Assembly: GCA_020747065.1 (NCBI GenBank)
Contig: JAGMVK010000015.1
Coordinates: 930,001 to 994,000 of the forward strand
Length of the DNA stretch: 64,000 bases
DNA from: Cadophora sp. MPI-SDFR-AT-0126
Taxonomy: Eukaryota > Ascomycota > Leotiomycetes > Helotiales > Ploettnerulaceae
Direction: 5' to 3'
Part shown: piece after piece, positions 36,041 through 47,789 of the stretch
Layout: each line of letters opens with the position of its first letter
Position numbering within the stretch: position 1 is the first letter of the stretch
Notes under the pieces: generated by a model
The model's input: only the letters and a program-made list of their open reading frames with translations
What the model was told of the DNA's origin: nothing
Database searches by the model: none
Made by a program: the position numbers and the translations under genes

Positions 36041-39000
36041 ATGTCTTCAGCCGCTCTACAAGCTGCACCGCATCAGCCAACGTCAGTCGGATCACATTCT
36101 CCAGTCGCCGCGACCACGAGCAGGCCATACACCGCGGGCTCATCGCAATCTCGAGACGGCTATTATAATCAAGCCCCGACGAACGCGTCTCCTTCCTCTA
36201 CACGTCGACCTTCGAGAAGACCCAGTGGCAATGGCAATGGCGCATCCGCAAATAATTCTACATCCCAGCAGCACTATTCATCCGCGGGCAGCAACTCGAA
36301 TTCAGCTTCAATGACCTCTCGGGGCTCCTCGTCAAATCACCCTTCTGCAGGGGAGGCAACTGCTACCTCTGGATACCCGACCATGTCTCCGGGTGATCAT
36401 CAGCGTGGTGTTCCGCCAGTTGTCTCAGCCCGCACCTCGTCGAATCGGTCGGCTGCACAAGCCGCTGCAGCGACAGCAGACCGTACAAGACGAACTGCAT
36501 ATGCGAACGAGTCCTCGAATTCACCTCGACAGGCTATAACCGGCGATGGCCAGGAACGGGTGGACAGACAAAGAAGTAATGGGAACACACAAGTGAATGG
36601 CGAGGATCCAGCTGTCGCGGCCGCTAATGCTGCTACAAGGAGACGGAGAGCTCAGCAATCCCCGGAGAGTATACCACACAGATCTAGCGGGAGTAGGGAA
36701 CCAAGGTCTTCACAATCCGCGACTGCTGTTCAGCGACAAGCTATGGCAGCAGCTGCTGCACAATCACCCGCGGGACCTTCAAGGGAAGCCAGCGCAGTTT
36801 TGAACCGAGTCATTGTCAGCAAACCCGAGGTAGATATAGATCGGGAACGGGAGCGGATGGCAGAGGCGATCCCATCGTCTCCAGGAACCACACATTCTAC
36901 ACCTGGGGGGCTGAGTGTTGTTGGAAGTGAGGGTATCGACGATCAAGCTCGGGGGACCCGGAGTCGACATGATCACAGCACAAGCAAAAGGGAGAAGAGC
37001 ACCAAATTTGGGGACTACTACTTGGGCAATACCCTTGGAGAAGGAGAATTTGGTAAAGTCAAGATGGGCTGGAAGCAAGAAGGCGGTGTACAGGTATATG
37101 CAGTAGAGGGGTCTTTCGATTTGTGCTAACAATGTCAGGTCGCTATTAAGCTCATACGCCGAGACAGCGTTGGCACGAATCCCACCAGACTGGCAAAGAT
37201 CTATCGAGAAATTGCTATCCTTCGAGAAATATCCCATCCGAATATCGTTCGATTACATGAAATGGTTGAGACGGAAAAGCAGATTGGTATAATTCTTGAG
37301 TATGCTTCTGGCGGAGAGCTCTTTGACTATATCTTGAACCATCGGTACCTGAAGGACAACGCTGCTCGGAGACTCTTTGCACAACTGGTTTCTGGTGTTG
37401 GATACCTGCACAAGAAAGGCATCGTGCACCGAGACTTGAAGCTGGAGAATTTACTCTTGGACAGGAACCGCAACATCATCATTACCGACTTTGGCTTTGC
37501 CAATACTTTCAACCCAGATGACGAGCTCGGGGATGAGATCGAGTACAACCTGTCAAGCAGAGACTTTGTCAAGAGAATGGAGTTGGACAAAATTCTCCCT
37601 GGAGGGCACCGAAGGGGAGATCTGATGCAGACAAGTTGCGGCAGTCCATGTTATGCGGCTCCAGAACTGGTTGTCAGTGACTCGCTCTACACCGGTCGCA
37701 AGGTCGATGTCTGGAGTTGTGGAGTAATCTTGGTAAGTTTTTACGCTTGTTTGCGGTGTGTTATGCTAACAAGCTTCAGTATGCAATGCTTGCAGGTTAC
37801 CTTCCCTTCGATGACGATCCAGCCAACCCTGAAGGAGACAACATCAACCTTCTCTATAAATACATCGTTTCAACTCCTCTTACCTTCCCTGAATATGTCA
37901 CACCTCACGCCCGAGACCTACTACGCCGCATACTTGTACCTGATCCAAGAAAGAGAGCAGACTTATTCGAGGTTGCGAGGCATAGTTGGTTGAGCGAATA
38001 CTCCCATGTTGTAGGATTCATCACCAGCACTACAACCACCACAGAGCAGATTGGAACAACTACGGTGGGAAGTGATGACCAGCAAGATGCACCCCTGCTC
38101 AACAGGAGTGCATCTGTCAGGGAACCGTCCAAGACACAGAAATCACCTGCGGCCGTTGGGGATCTGTCAAGGAAGCACGGGAATGTGGATCCAGATGGAC
38201 CAGAGGCGCATCCCAAACCTTCGAAAGACAACAAGAGGAGGACTGTCCAAGTCGAATATGTGGCACCCAAATCACAAACCCAACGTGGCGAGCCATCTGC
38301 CGCTGCTCCCCCATCCGTCCCTAGAACTAGAGCTCGTGCTGGAAGTCAAGGACCTGTGGAGGTACAACCAATCCAGCAGTCAAGAAGAGCTGTTTCCACC
38401 GAGAAACCCTTACCTCAGGATCCTCCTTCTCGCGAACAATATGCAAACCATGGCAGACGGGGATCGAATTCATCTCGCCAGCAAGGCATGCCTCCCCCGT
38501 CTCGACCTGATCGACAACCCCCTCGGTCCGCATCCGATGCTAATTATCTTGCAGCTCATGCGGCGCCTCCTGTATCAATTGCAAGGCCAAATACTGGTGG
38601 CTCAATGACATCGTCAGGGAGCAGACCCGGGTCATTGGCTCTCAGAGACCGTGGATCCTACAGTCAACCAGCTGCTCCAACCGTTGCAGGAACGAATGCC
38701 CAAGGTCGTATGTCACAACCGAAGAACACCAAGCACTACAATATTTCTGCGCCGATGATGGATGGTGATCAAGATTTTGGAAGACCAAGTGCTAACCAAA
38801 TACCAGCTAAATTTGCCAAGGTGGCAGGTTTGAATGAGGGATCAGTTACTTCACAGGATTCCAAGGGACACAAGAGATCGAATACCATTGGAGGCATCTT
38901 CAGCAGGACAAATTCGATTTTTGGAGGAAAGCGAGACCAATCGGAGAAAGCAGAGAAACCAAAGAAGTCATACCCACCAGTGAGCATGTCTGGTACCGTT

Positions 39001-39792
39001 GGACAAGGACAGCAAGATACCCCAAGGCAGTCGATGGATTCTCGACGTTCCATATCTTTCGGTTTCGGCAAGAAGCGAAGTGGCAGTATCACCGGATCGC
39101 AGACTACAACTCTGCAAGACAAGCCCAGGCGGTTCTCGCTTCTCCCAGCCTCGTTCTCACTGAAGTCCATTGGAATTGGAAAGGATTACGGTACCCCTGG
39201 CGCTCCTCCGGATGACCAATATGATGATCGTCCAGACAGTCGTGGAAACTATCTCGATCCCCCGCAAACAAGTAGGACTAACGACAGTCGGAACATTTCT
39301 GGAGCTACGGCAACTCAATACGCTTCCGACGGTGCTTACGATCGTGGTGATAGTCCAATGGACCGCAGAGGTACCAGTACCTCGAGTCCAGTCCAGAAAA
39401 GATACCCATCCCAAGGAGTCTCCGATCCTCGAACAGGCGCCCCTCCTCAATTTCTCCCACCGATGAATTTCCGGCAAGGAGAATCCGCTCTCAACACTGA
39501 ATCTGAATCCTCCCTCAACGAGTCCGTTCAAAGAAGAGGCATCTACCCACCCGGTTTCAACTCATACGATGACGGAGCAGGAAGGAGACAAACACCACAA
39601 TCTTCCCAAGGCCAAGGTTCAAGACCCGCTCGAGGCGTCCTACAGAAGAACAATCGTAAATTCGCCGATGCGTACGAGCAGGAGCAGAATAACGGGTATG
39701 GACCTACACACTCTGATCATGCAGGGAGCAGTGGCGCTGCAAGAAAGGTCATGGATTTCTTCAGGAGAAGAGGGAGGGATCGTGGGCAGTAA
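36041..39792 (+). CDS. KIN4: KIN4-family serine/threonine protein kinase
   Basis: In yeast, KIN4 kinases act at the cell cortex and spindle pole bodies in the spindle position checkpoint; related filamentous-fungal kinases may differ. Three exons (36041-37093, 37139-37732, 37780-39792) join in phase 0 to 1,219 residues. Residues 1-320 are Ser/Ala/Gln/Arg-rich and disordered. The kinase domain spans about 323-635: Gly loop GEGEFGKV at 333-340, VAIK lysine K355, [11 protein letters not shown] from 448, DFGF at 468-471, [13 protein letters not shown] from 517, and [34 protein letters not shown] and ILVPDPRKR closely match KIN4. The segment between DFG and APE is about 57 residues, longer than in the yeast protein, with an acidic then basic insert. 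The 585-residue tail is low-complexity with a basic end ([15 protein letters not shown]), possibly membrane-binding. The ATG at 36041 is the first in frame. Confidence 0.92.
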
Positions 39793-41110
39793 CTTTCCGC
39801 GGCCCACGACACTCTTATTGATACCTTGATTCTGAAATGGAGATGTGTTAGCATTTGTGAGGAGCTTACCGTTTAAGCGGCTGTTGGATTCGGACGATCG
39901 ATTACCTCAATCATCCGATTATCATGTGTGTGGACGGCGAATTGTCCTCAAAAATCCCTGGGCTGGAGCGGAGGCACTTAATACTGGGTTGGGCGCAATG
40001 GAAGAGAGGACTACTCGACTCAATTGTGCTTACCGTTCTACGATATTCTTTGGAGACTGGAGATTGTCCTGCAGAATCGGAGCGTGGTTGGGCTGTCATC
40101 GCAGGCCGAAATGTTTTTGGTTGGGTGTGCTCGTGGGTGTATTCATGCATCCCATCTGTTTCCAGTCCGTTCTGTTCATCTATCCGGGGAGTTGGGGTCG
40201 TTCGGGCTTGTTGGTCGATCGGTGTTGGTTGGTGTATTGAATGTTAAGAAACCCCCATACTACTTTTCTACTGCCGTTTGTTTTTGGAGTGCGTCCTTAT
40301 TTGCTTGGCATGCGTGGATGGGTGGGTGGGCTGGAATGGACGGAGTGGAAGATGGTGAGCTGGTATAGCCAAGAACGTGAGAGAGAATGATAGATAGATA
40401 CCGAGGTTTGGAGGAAGGCGGAGGTTGGAGGGATTTGTATTCTTGGTTGTTTGGAGGGAGGGAAGGAAAGAAACGAGTCTTTGCAGGCGAGATGTGAGAA
40501 GTGGATAGTGGACAGTAAAGGATAGCTAAAGTAAGGCAGAGGGCAGAACAGAGTAGTGGAGAGCAGTGGAGAGAAGCGGAGCGGAAGATATTGTAATAAA
40601 TCATACTTTTTTTGGTATTCTTCTTCTTTGTCTTTGGGATTTCTGAAGTGGTGCTGTTGTGAGTGAGGTGATATACTTGGATAAGACGTGCTAGAGTTGC
40701 CTATTAAGAAAGAATCATAATAAATTATAATTTTGCCTTCCGTGCCACGGGAGGTTATACTATGTAGTAGTCCCTTCCTGGGCTCTCTTTATCATGCGCT
40801 CGCTTAATTTGTCGAGCGTCTTTCTGTTCATTTGTAAACAAGAGCCTCGATTCAAGTTTTGCACATACATCGATCAATAAAAATAGCTTAGCGAAGTTGT
40901 AGCGAACATAATTTTGAGCAGATTCTTAATCTCGAACTACTTAAATCGAAATCAGCTAGGACTTTTCCTGCTCACACGCAACCGCATCACCTAGAAAGTG
41001 ATCCGAATTGGCGCGAAGGCGAGCTCATCATCGTTTGCAGCATGACTCCAGTGTATAGGCTTCAAATCAAACAATACGACTACCTCAACAGCCCCCTCGT
41101 TGTATCTGTA
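39793..41110. other. no gene seen (kinase 3' region)
   Basis: There are AT-rich and G/A-rich stretches with short frames only. It lies between the 3' end of the kinase gene and the 3' end of the minus-strand cupin gene, so it probably holds two 3' untranslated regions. Confidence 0.45.
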
Positions 41111-41906
41111 CTAAGCTGCATATAATCGCTTTGCTTCCCTCCCCCAAACCCAAGAAGCTTTCCTCTTCAACTCCTCAACCGACAACTCCGGAATCCTTAT
41201 ATTCTGCAAATCAACCGCCTCCACATAATCCTCCGCCCTCTTGAGAACACTCTTCTGCGCCGTAGCATAAAACCCCGTATTATCCTCATACTCAAAAATC
41301 GCCGCAAACCTCCCCGTCGAAATGAGCTCCTCACCACCAGAAATTCCCAGTGCTCGGAAATCGATGCCCGGTGGTGCAGCGGTCCAGGCGTGCGGGACGC
41401 CTGCCGCGGCGATGACCATGCTGTTGGGTGGGATCACGAAGAGTTGACCGGCTTGCTCGGTCACTGCTACGCCGTTGAGGACGGTGATTCGCTCTGCAAC
41501 CAGGCGCTGGCCTGAACCGTGACGTTTGGCTGCGAGGTGCACGTGTCGGGGCATGCGGACGGTGGTGTTGAATTCGACGATGCCCATGGAACCGGACCAC
41601 TGGTAAATGTTAAGAATGTGGTCAGAAAATTTATCGAAATGAGGATTGATTTAGAAATTCATAGCATCGAATACTTACTCTCGGTGTCGTTGGGTCAATG
41701 GCGTGTCCTGGGTTTAGTATGCGGAGCGTGGCTGGGATATTCAACTCTGGAGGGTACGCATCCTTGACAAAACTACCCTCGCCATGAATAATTCTGGTAC
41801 CACTTGGAAGGAGGAAGCCGTAATTGAATGTCGTTGCATTTTGACAGAGAGAGAATGAGAAGAGGGCTGCAAAGAGGATCAATTTTAAGGTGAGAAAGGC
41901 GGTCAT
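41111..41906 (-). CDS. secreted cupin-domain protein
   Basis: Two exons, 41906-41679 and 41599-41111, join in phase 0 across a 79-nt intron (GTAAGT ... TTTACCAG) to 238 residues. The N-terminus, MTAFLTLKLILFAALFSFSLCQ, is a clear secretion signal cleaved near residues 20-22. The mature part reads as a single-domain cupin: SGSMGIVEFNTTVRMPRHVHL (first motif, with paired His as possible metal ligands), AERITVLNGVAVTEQ, and a second motif around VIPPNSMVIAAAGVPHAWTA (the P-x-G-x-x-H pattern). Such proteins include extracellular metal-dependent dioxygenase- or isomerase-like enzymes, but the activity here is unknown. The start was chosen at the signal-peptide Met; an upstream in-frame extension is open but lies beyond the likely TATA box. 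Confidence 0.82.
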
Positions 41907-43153
41907 GGTGGATTGGTTATGGATGAACTGGAATATGTGCTGTGCTGAGACAGCATTTATATAAACTGGCTCGAATGGTATATTTAAGGACTCTGGAGGG
42001 AGACCGAGTACTGGAAGAGTGGACGTGTAGACGGTACTTTTGTTCGCATGCACATAGTTTCAAAGCGAGGTGACACGGAAGCCATCTTAGCATCCAGCTG
42101 GGCTGGACAAGCTGTCTACGCCATGATTCTCGTCTCAGGTCTGGGTTGTGAAGCTCGCACCAGTTCCAAGTCGTATAGCTGGATTTGGACTTCATACACA
42201 CTTTGTAGATAGGTTAACGTTCAGCTTACTAGGAGGCTTATATCTGGGAAGTCTTAGCTGAGGTAAACATATACCTACCAGGCAACTGGATCCTTGCGCA
42301 ACACCTTGTGCTAAGATCATGGTGCTGTGGGACATTGTACACCACAGCTAGATGGAAACACTACATACATTCAAAAATGGTCACGAATTCTTGATTAGAG
42401 GATACTATTTTGAAGAAATAAGCTGTCAGGAAGTCGATGATATCGGTCCCCGTTTAGGGACGCGGTCAAGCTGACAGTGGCGTGAAACTACAGTCACCCT
42501 TGTGCGGCGTGCAGTGAGTTCGGCGTACAAATTGGGGATACACGAATGTGAAGCACAAGGTCCTCGTCGTATCACTCAAAAGCGTGAAAGTCTCGTGATG
42601 ACTTTTCGGCTGCCGATGTGGACTGGACAAGGCAGTGCCTTGATGCCAGCATTTGTCACATGGGAGGACGACAACGGGGGAAAATGTCTGCGGTTGGAAC
42701 AGCAGGAACAGTCATCGAGGCTTCTAGAGTAGGATTTTCAGTATCATCTGGGCTCGAAATCGAACCTAATTACACCTTAAATTATTATTTTAATAGAACC
42801 CATTAACGAAGCAAATATTGCGGCTAGAGATGGTAGATCTCCGACGGGAAACTCCTCGAAGGGGTGCAATGAGGGTTGATAAAGATCTACTGTGCATGAA
42901 AAGCATCATGATAAATCTGCCAATGGAGGTATCAGAAACCCGAGTTGAAAGCGGACTTAAGAAAGCTCCTTTTTCGAGAATGATTATTCTGCAAGTACCA
43001 AACCATGACTATTATCAGAGAACATACATCTACGTCTCAAGAAGAAGGTATTTGCATTAGAACTCTTAAATAAGTGCATTCCTTCAACCCAATTTTAAGC
43101 CAGTAAATCTCCGCAGTCAGCACACTTAAGAAGCCACTGTTCTTGCGACCACA
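41907..43153. other. no gene seen; promoter of cupin gene at left
   Basis: The stretch holds the cupin promoter with its TATA-like box, then AT-rich DNA with short frames. A weak inverted pair (CTGTCAG at 42424-42430 and CTGACAG at 42471-42477) surrounds a GTCCC/GGGAC stem. No RNA gene could be identified. Confidence 0.4.
41956..41963 (-). promoter_or_regulatory. TATA-like box of the cupin gene
   Basis: On the minus strand this reads TATATAAA, 50 bases upstream of the chosen ATG at 41906. This supports that start and a short 5' leader. Confidence 0.5.
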
Positions 43154-44158
43154 CTATTTCTGCTTCGACAGCATCTCCAGCAAAGTAGGTATATCATCCT
43201 CATGTAGTGACTCGAAAGACGACTTCTCGACAGGTTTCCATCCAAGGGCACGCAACCTATTGGCACGATTGCGCGAATTCTCTCCAAGAACCGTCATCGT
43301 CAAATCTCCGAAGAGTTCGCCATAGAAACCCTCCGGGATCTCTATGGGCTTGGGATCCTTGACCCTGTGCCACTTATACATAGCCTTCCCAATTTCCTCA
43401 GCACACTCCTTCCACGAGTGCTCCTCTCCATTCTCTGCGAAGAAGTACGGATTCTCCAAGATCTTTTCGGCGCTGGTCTGTTCCATCCAGTGAAGAATGA
43501 GCAGATATCCCCGAGCTAGATCAGTCACATGGACATGTCCCCAGACGGACTCGCCAGCTCCAACATAACCAGCAAACTGATGCCTGCGGGCAAATTTGGC
43601 CAGGGTGGGAAGTTGGATTGACAGCCTTCCTGAAGCTTTGCCAACTCCGTAGATGAGGGGCGGGAGAATGATGGCGATTTTGGCTTTGGTTCCAAGTTCC
43701 TTTCGCTTCTTGAGAATGGCCAGGTCGACGTCTCGGTGATAAGCTGTGTCTGGCAATGCATCGATATCTTCGGGCTTGTCGTCCTGGTATATCTTCTCGC
43801 TTACATATGCTCCGTGCGAATCATCGGTAAGTTCGCTACAGCCGCTGGTGTGGATGTAGATGGTGCTCATTCCAGCCTCGGCGCGCTTGGAGATACCTTC
43901 AAGTACAGCTTCTGCCGATGGTTTGTCGTCTGAACTTGCCGTGTGAATGACGACATCAAATTTGGCGGTGGTGTTGGTGATGAGGACCAGGTCCGAGAGA
44001 GTACCCACGATTGCCGTGGCGCCCTTCTTTTCGAGCTCCACAGCTTTTTCTCCGCTTCTCACTAATGCGGTGACTTGATAACCCTCTTTCAAGAGCTCAG
44101 CCAGTACCTCCATACCAATATAGCCGGGGCCGATGAGGAACACTTTATTGCCAACCAT
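43154..44158 (-). CDS. NAD(P)-binding epimerase/NmrA-like reductase (extended SDR)
   Basis: This is a single-exon gene of 334 residues from the ATG at 44158 (context CGACATGG). A further in-frame ATG lies 19 codons upstream at 44215, but the chosen Met directly precedes the Rossmann strand. The N-terminus, VGNKVFLIGPGYIGMEVLAE, carries GxGxxG for NAD(P). A VVIHTASSDD strand, the TSGCSEL loop and the YHRDVDLAILKKRK segment follow the extended-SDR pattern, as do LPPLIYG and VWGHVHVTDLARGYLL. The family includes aldehyde/ketone reductases and sugar epimerases; the substrate is unknown. It is read in the same direction as the neighbouring monooxygenase and cupin genes, so a shared oxidative pathway is possible but not shown. 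Confidence 0.88.
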   Translation of the reverse strand: MVGNKVFLIGPGYIGMEVLAELLKEGYQVTALVRSGEKAVELEKKGATAIVGTLSDLVLITNTTAKFDVVIHTASSDDKPSAEAVLEGISKRAEAGMSTIYIHTSGCSELTDDSHGAYVSEKIYQDDKPEDIDALPDTAYHRDVDLAILKKRKELGTKAKIAIILPPLIYGVGKASGRLSIQLPTLAKFARRHQFAGYVGAGESVWGHVHVTDLARGYLLILHWMEQTSAEKILENPYFFAENGEEHSWKECAEEIGKAMYKWHRVKDPKPIEIPEGFYGELFGDLTMTVLGENSRNRANRLRALGWKPVEKSSFESLHEDDIPTLLEMLSKQK

Positions 44159-44215
44159 GTCGTTTAGAAGGACTTGTTGGCGGGGTGGTAGGATATGTAT
44201 GTTGATGATCAGCAT

Positions 44216-44774
44216 ACACAGTTGGAGTCTTAAGCTTACTTAAATAATGCTAACATCTACTCACTTAGGGGATGGAATTTGAGAGAAGGCAAGAGCTCAC
44301 GGGGTGCTGCCAATGTGCATGTAATCACCCCGCATTGACTTGGACCAATTGAATCAGGAATAAATCTTGATATCAGTCGTGGATTGCGTGGTTCGGTAAA
44401 TTCGGACACCTCTCTTGGGCCGAACCCAATCGGATACATGTTTGCTAATCTTGAGGGCTATACATTATCGGCTTGGAATGATTTATATGCAAGGAGAAGA
44501 AATAGGATGATGGATGGAATTCCAATTTGTCTGGGCTTTTTGTCTTCGGGTAGAGAGTTTCCTTCGTCCTGTGTACTGGTCCTAGGGTCAATGCTTATGT
44601 CTCGCTACCCCTTTCTAATACGCGAATCGCTTCCGGTGTTGTGAAACAAATGTAAGACAAACTCTTCACTGTGTACGACGAAAGACGAGAATCAATCGAG
44701 AAGTAGAACACAAACAGGTCTGCAAGAAACACTACCAATAACGGCGTCCGCTCTCCAATCCGATGATTACTGTT
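44216..44774. other. no gene seen
   Basis: This is a short gap between the epimerase-like gene and the 3' end of the monooxygenase gene. It contains an 86-codon plus-strand frame without motif. Nothing is recognised. Confidence 0.4.
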
Positions 44775-46607
44775 TCATGAAATTCTGAATCCCTTCAGGT
44801 TGTCCTCCACCAGCCCCTTTACCTCCTTGATATAAGGACCAAGGCCCCCAAAGTAGAACATGACGGCCACTTTCTTGCCAGGAATATTCTTACCAAATAT
44901 CCACGAGTCGACTCTTCGGAACAGACTTTGTGCACTAAGCTCCTCGCACCGCTGTGTCCATTTATCCTCTGCTTCCCGCTCTGCCTCAATGACCCCGTTC
45001 GTTACCTTGTGTCCGTTTGTGTGCAGACTATTCGATCCATCAATGCCATCAGTGGATGTGGTGCCATTCGATAAAGACGGCTTTTGGGCTCTTCCAATGA
45101 GATCGGTTATAATCTCAACTCTGTTCAGGAAGTTAGCACGTGTTGCAGGAAAATTGTTCGGGAGCAAGCAGTGGCGAAAAGGAATGTTCCAGAATATACA
45201 AGTAACGTCATCCAAAGATTACATACTGGGCTTCAATGGCCGGCGGTTGGTTGGAGAAGGGTCCGTTAGGGCCTAGGATCATAAACAGATTGGGGAAATT
45301 CGAAACCATAAGTCCGAGGTATGAGGTTGGTCCACGGGCTGACCAATGATCCTTCAATGATTTACCATTTCGACCCCGAATAGCAATACGAGTATAATTA
45401 CCATCCACTGCGTCGAATCCAGTGGCACAGATGAGTACATCGAGCTCATACAGCTTGCCATCAGCAGTTCTGACACCTTCAGGAGTGACTTCTGCGATCG
45501 GATTGGTCTTGATATCCACAATGTCAACATTCTCTCGGTTGAACTGCTCGTAGTAACCAGAATCACAAAGAGGTCGTCTGGCGTATAGCTCTGTTGGGCA
45601 AAGTTTGCGGGCTTTCTCTAGGTCTTTTACAGTCTGTCGAATCTTCTTCTTGATGAATTCTTGTGCCTCGATATTGGCGTTCTCGTCCACGGCAATGTCC
45701 CCAAAAGCCCCAAACATGAAACGGAAACCATTTCCCTTCTGCCATGCCTCTTCGAAGATCTGCTCTCGCTCCTCAGGAGTTACGCTGAACGTAGGTCGCG
45801 CTGTTTCTTCAAATCCGAAGGCAAAATAGCTTTGCTTTGCTTTGTCCCAAATCTCTTCGTAGCTTTTGTTGATTTCTTGACGCTCCTCTGCAGAAAGAAC
45901 ACCATTCCCAGCAGGAACAGTATACTGCGGACTCCTCTGAAAGCAAAATAGTTCCTTTACTTCGTCTTGTCTTGCAATTGCTGTGATGAGCTGCACCCCA
46001 GTCGACCCGTTGCCAATAACACCGACACGTTTGCCTTTCAAATCGGCATCTTTGGGCCAGTTCGCTGTGTGATATAGCTTTCCTTTGAATTTGTCCAGAT
46101 TTGGAATAGCTGGGAAATTGGCTTTCGAAAGTAGCCCAAGTCCTGTCACCAAGTACTTTACGCTCAAAGTCTCCCCAGTTGAAAGTCCAACTATCCATTG
46201 GCCTTCATTTTCGTTCCACTCAGCGGATTGCATTTCGGTTTCGAATTGTATGTCTTTCCGAAGGTCGTGTCGTTTGACTACATGCTGGAGATACTTTAGG
46301 ATATCAGGTCCTTGAAGATAATGCGTATTCCAGGGATATTCTACAAGATCTTCATGATCCCAGGAGTATCTGTACAGGAATGAATTTGTGCTGTGTTTGT
46401 GTGTCAGTCCAGGTAACCAGGGTGCGAACTGTTGGAAACTCACTCGGACATAGCACCTGGATAACGATTCCAGTACCATGTTCCTCCAACATCCGTCGCC
46501 TTATCAATCGCCTTGACTTTCAAACCCTGGTCTCGCAGCTTCTTCATCTGGTAGATACCGCTGAACCCCGTTCCAACGACCAGAGCATCAAGATATTGTG
46601 GTGCCAT
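44775..46607 (-). CDS. flavin-dependent Baeyer-Villiger-type monooxygenase
   Basis: Class B flavoprotein monooxygenases insert oxygen next to a ketone using FAD and NADPH. Three exons (46607-46444, 46390-45227, 45120-44775) join in frame to 557 residues. Visible motifs in order: FAD-binding VVGTGFSGIYQ (GTGFSG at 12-17); [25 protein letters not shown]; the Baeyer-Villiger fingerprint FKGKLYHTANWPKD at about 156-169 (F-x-G-x3-H-x3-W-P); the NADPH site VGVIGNGSTGVQ (GNGSTG at 181-186); and CATGFDAVDG near the C-terminal third. The short C-terminal exon begins in the conserved IEAQVEIITDLI segment, which confirms the last splice. Length is normal for cyclohexanone- or steroid-monooxygenase-like enzymes. 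The natural ketone is unknown; the epimerase-like neighbour might supply or use the same compound. Confidence 0.93.
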
Positions 46608-47789
46608 TGCGACGAATCTATGATGCTTGGGCTATAACAGAAGTAGAAGAGCTCTAAATCTGTTTGTATTGTGCAAGTTTCAGAAAGCAATATCGTTAAG
46701 GAGGTTTGCATGTCCTGTCCCGTACCCCGCATTTCGTGGAGTAGTACAAGGCTTAGATATCTAACGTCCACTTTGCCGCCCAGCCGTTCATCTTCCAAGA
46801 AAATGGCCATTTGAGCATTAGACGATGTTCTAAGGCTCGTTTTGATTGGACCATATCATATCATGGAAAAGCATTCCTATCGGTTCATGAGTGGAAGCCA
46901 GAGCTTGCTGGAGCTCACCGCCGTCCACCTGTACTTCGAACAGGAGAGAGATAACAAAGCGGAGATTCGCTACCGTGCTTTGAGAGTCTGGAAACAGCGA
47001 TAAGAAAGGCCTGTAATTAGATCGAGAGGCTAAGTTGAGGCGGTAGAGAGAAAGATGCTGGAGAGGGCCCTTAATTGGTCCATGTTAGTAAACATGTCAC
47101 GTGGTCTATGAAAGGCTCCATCAACCTCTCGTTCTCCGCGTCGTTCAGTAAGCATTTCTTAAGGATTGTCACTCCCATACGCTTGATTTCTGCACGATGC
47201 GTACTCAGACTATGAGAAGTGACTCTGGTCGTTGCAACATCTCCATTCCTTACTCAGCACCGATTTCGTACATCCATTACATCAGTCCAATCCACAGCAG
47301 GTTCGCAAGAACTGGAAAGAGGCTTTGTGGTACGTCTGGGGTACGGATATTATGAGTCTCGACGATATTCAAGGGGTTTGATATTCTGCTCGCACAGCTA
47401 TCTCTTTCTTGCCTACCCTCTCAAAACAAGATCAGATGTTTTCTTCTGTCTTAGTCAGCAAGAAGTCTTGTAATGACGCTATCTTGCTTCCAAGTATTCC
47501 AACCCTTGGAGGCTTGCCTTTCAATGTGATCGGCTTTCAACATAAATCTCACCTACATTCTCAGTTGTTGGCCGCCGAATGTTGGTAAGCCAGTGATCGA
47601 TAGTTTATCTGTGGCATCATACTGTACTCAATACAAAAAACAAACCCAAGAGCTAGCGAGGTATCTGTTTGTGGAACCTCCCACCAAGTCCCAGAGTGAG
47701 AGAGAATTTGATTACATCTTGAACTCTCCTTCCCACACATAGTCATTCCTGTATAGACTCGTGCCTTCACATTTCGAGGATAGGAACTG
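46608..47789. other. no gene seen; divergent upstream region of monooxygenase and GH64 genes
   Basis: About 1.2 kb lies between head-to-head genes. Short frames are present without motif. I found no specific regulatory element that I can defend. Confidence 0.4.

Noticed and set aside
42424..42477. Nested inverted repeats (CTGTCAG/CTGACAG around GTCCC/GGGAC), possible structured RNA
   Set aside because: Stems are short, spacing is irregular and no known RNA family fits.
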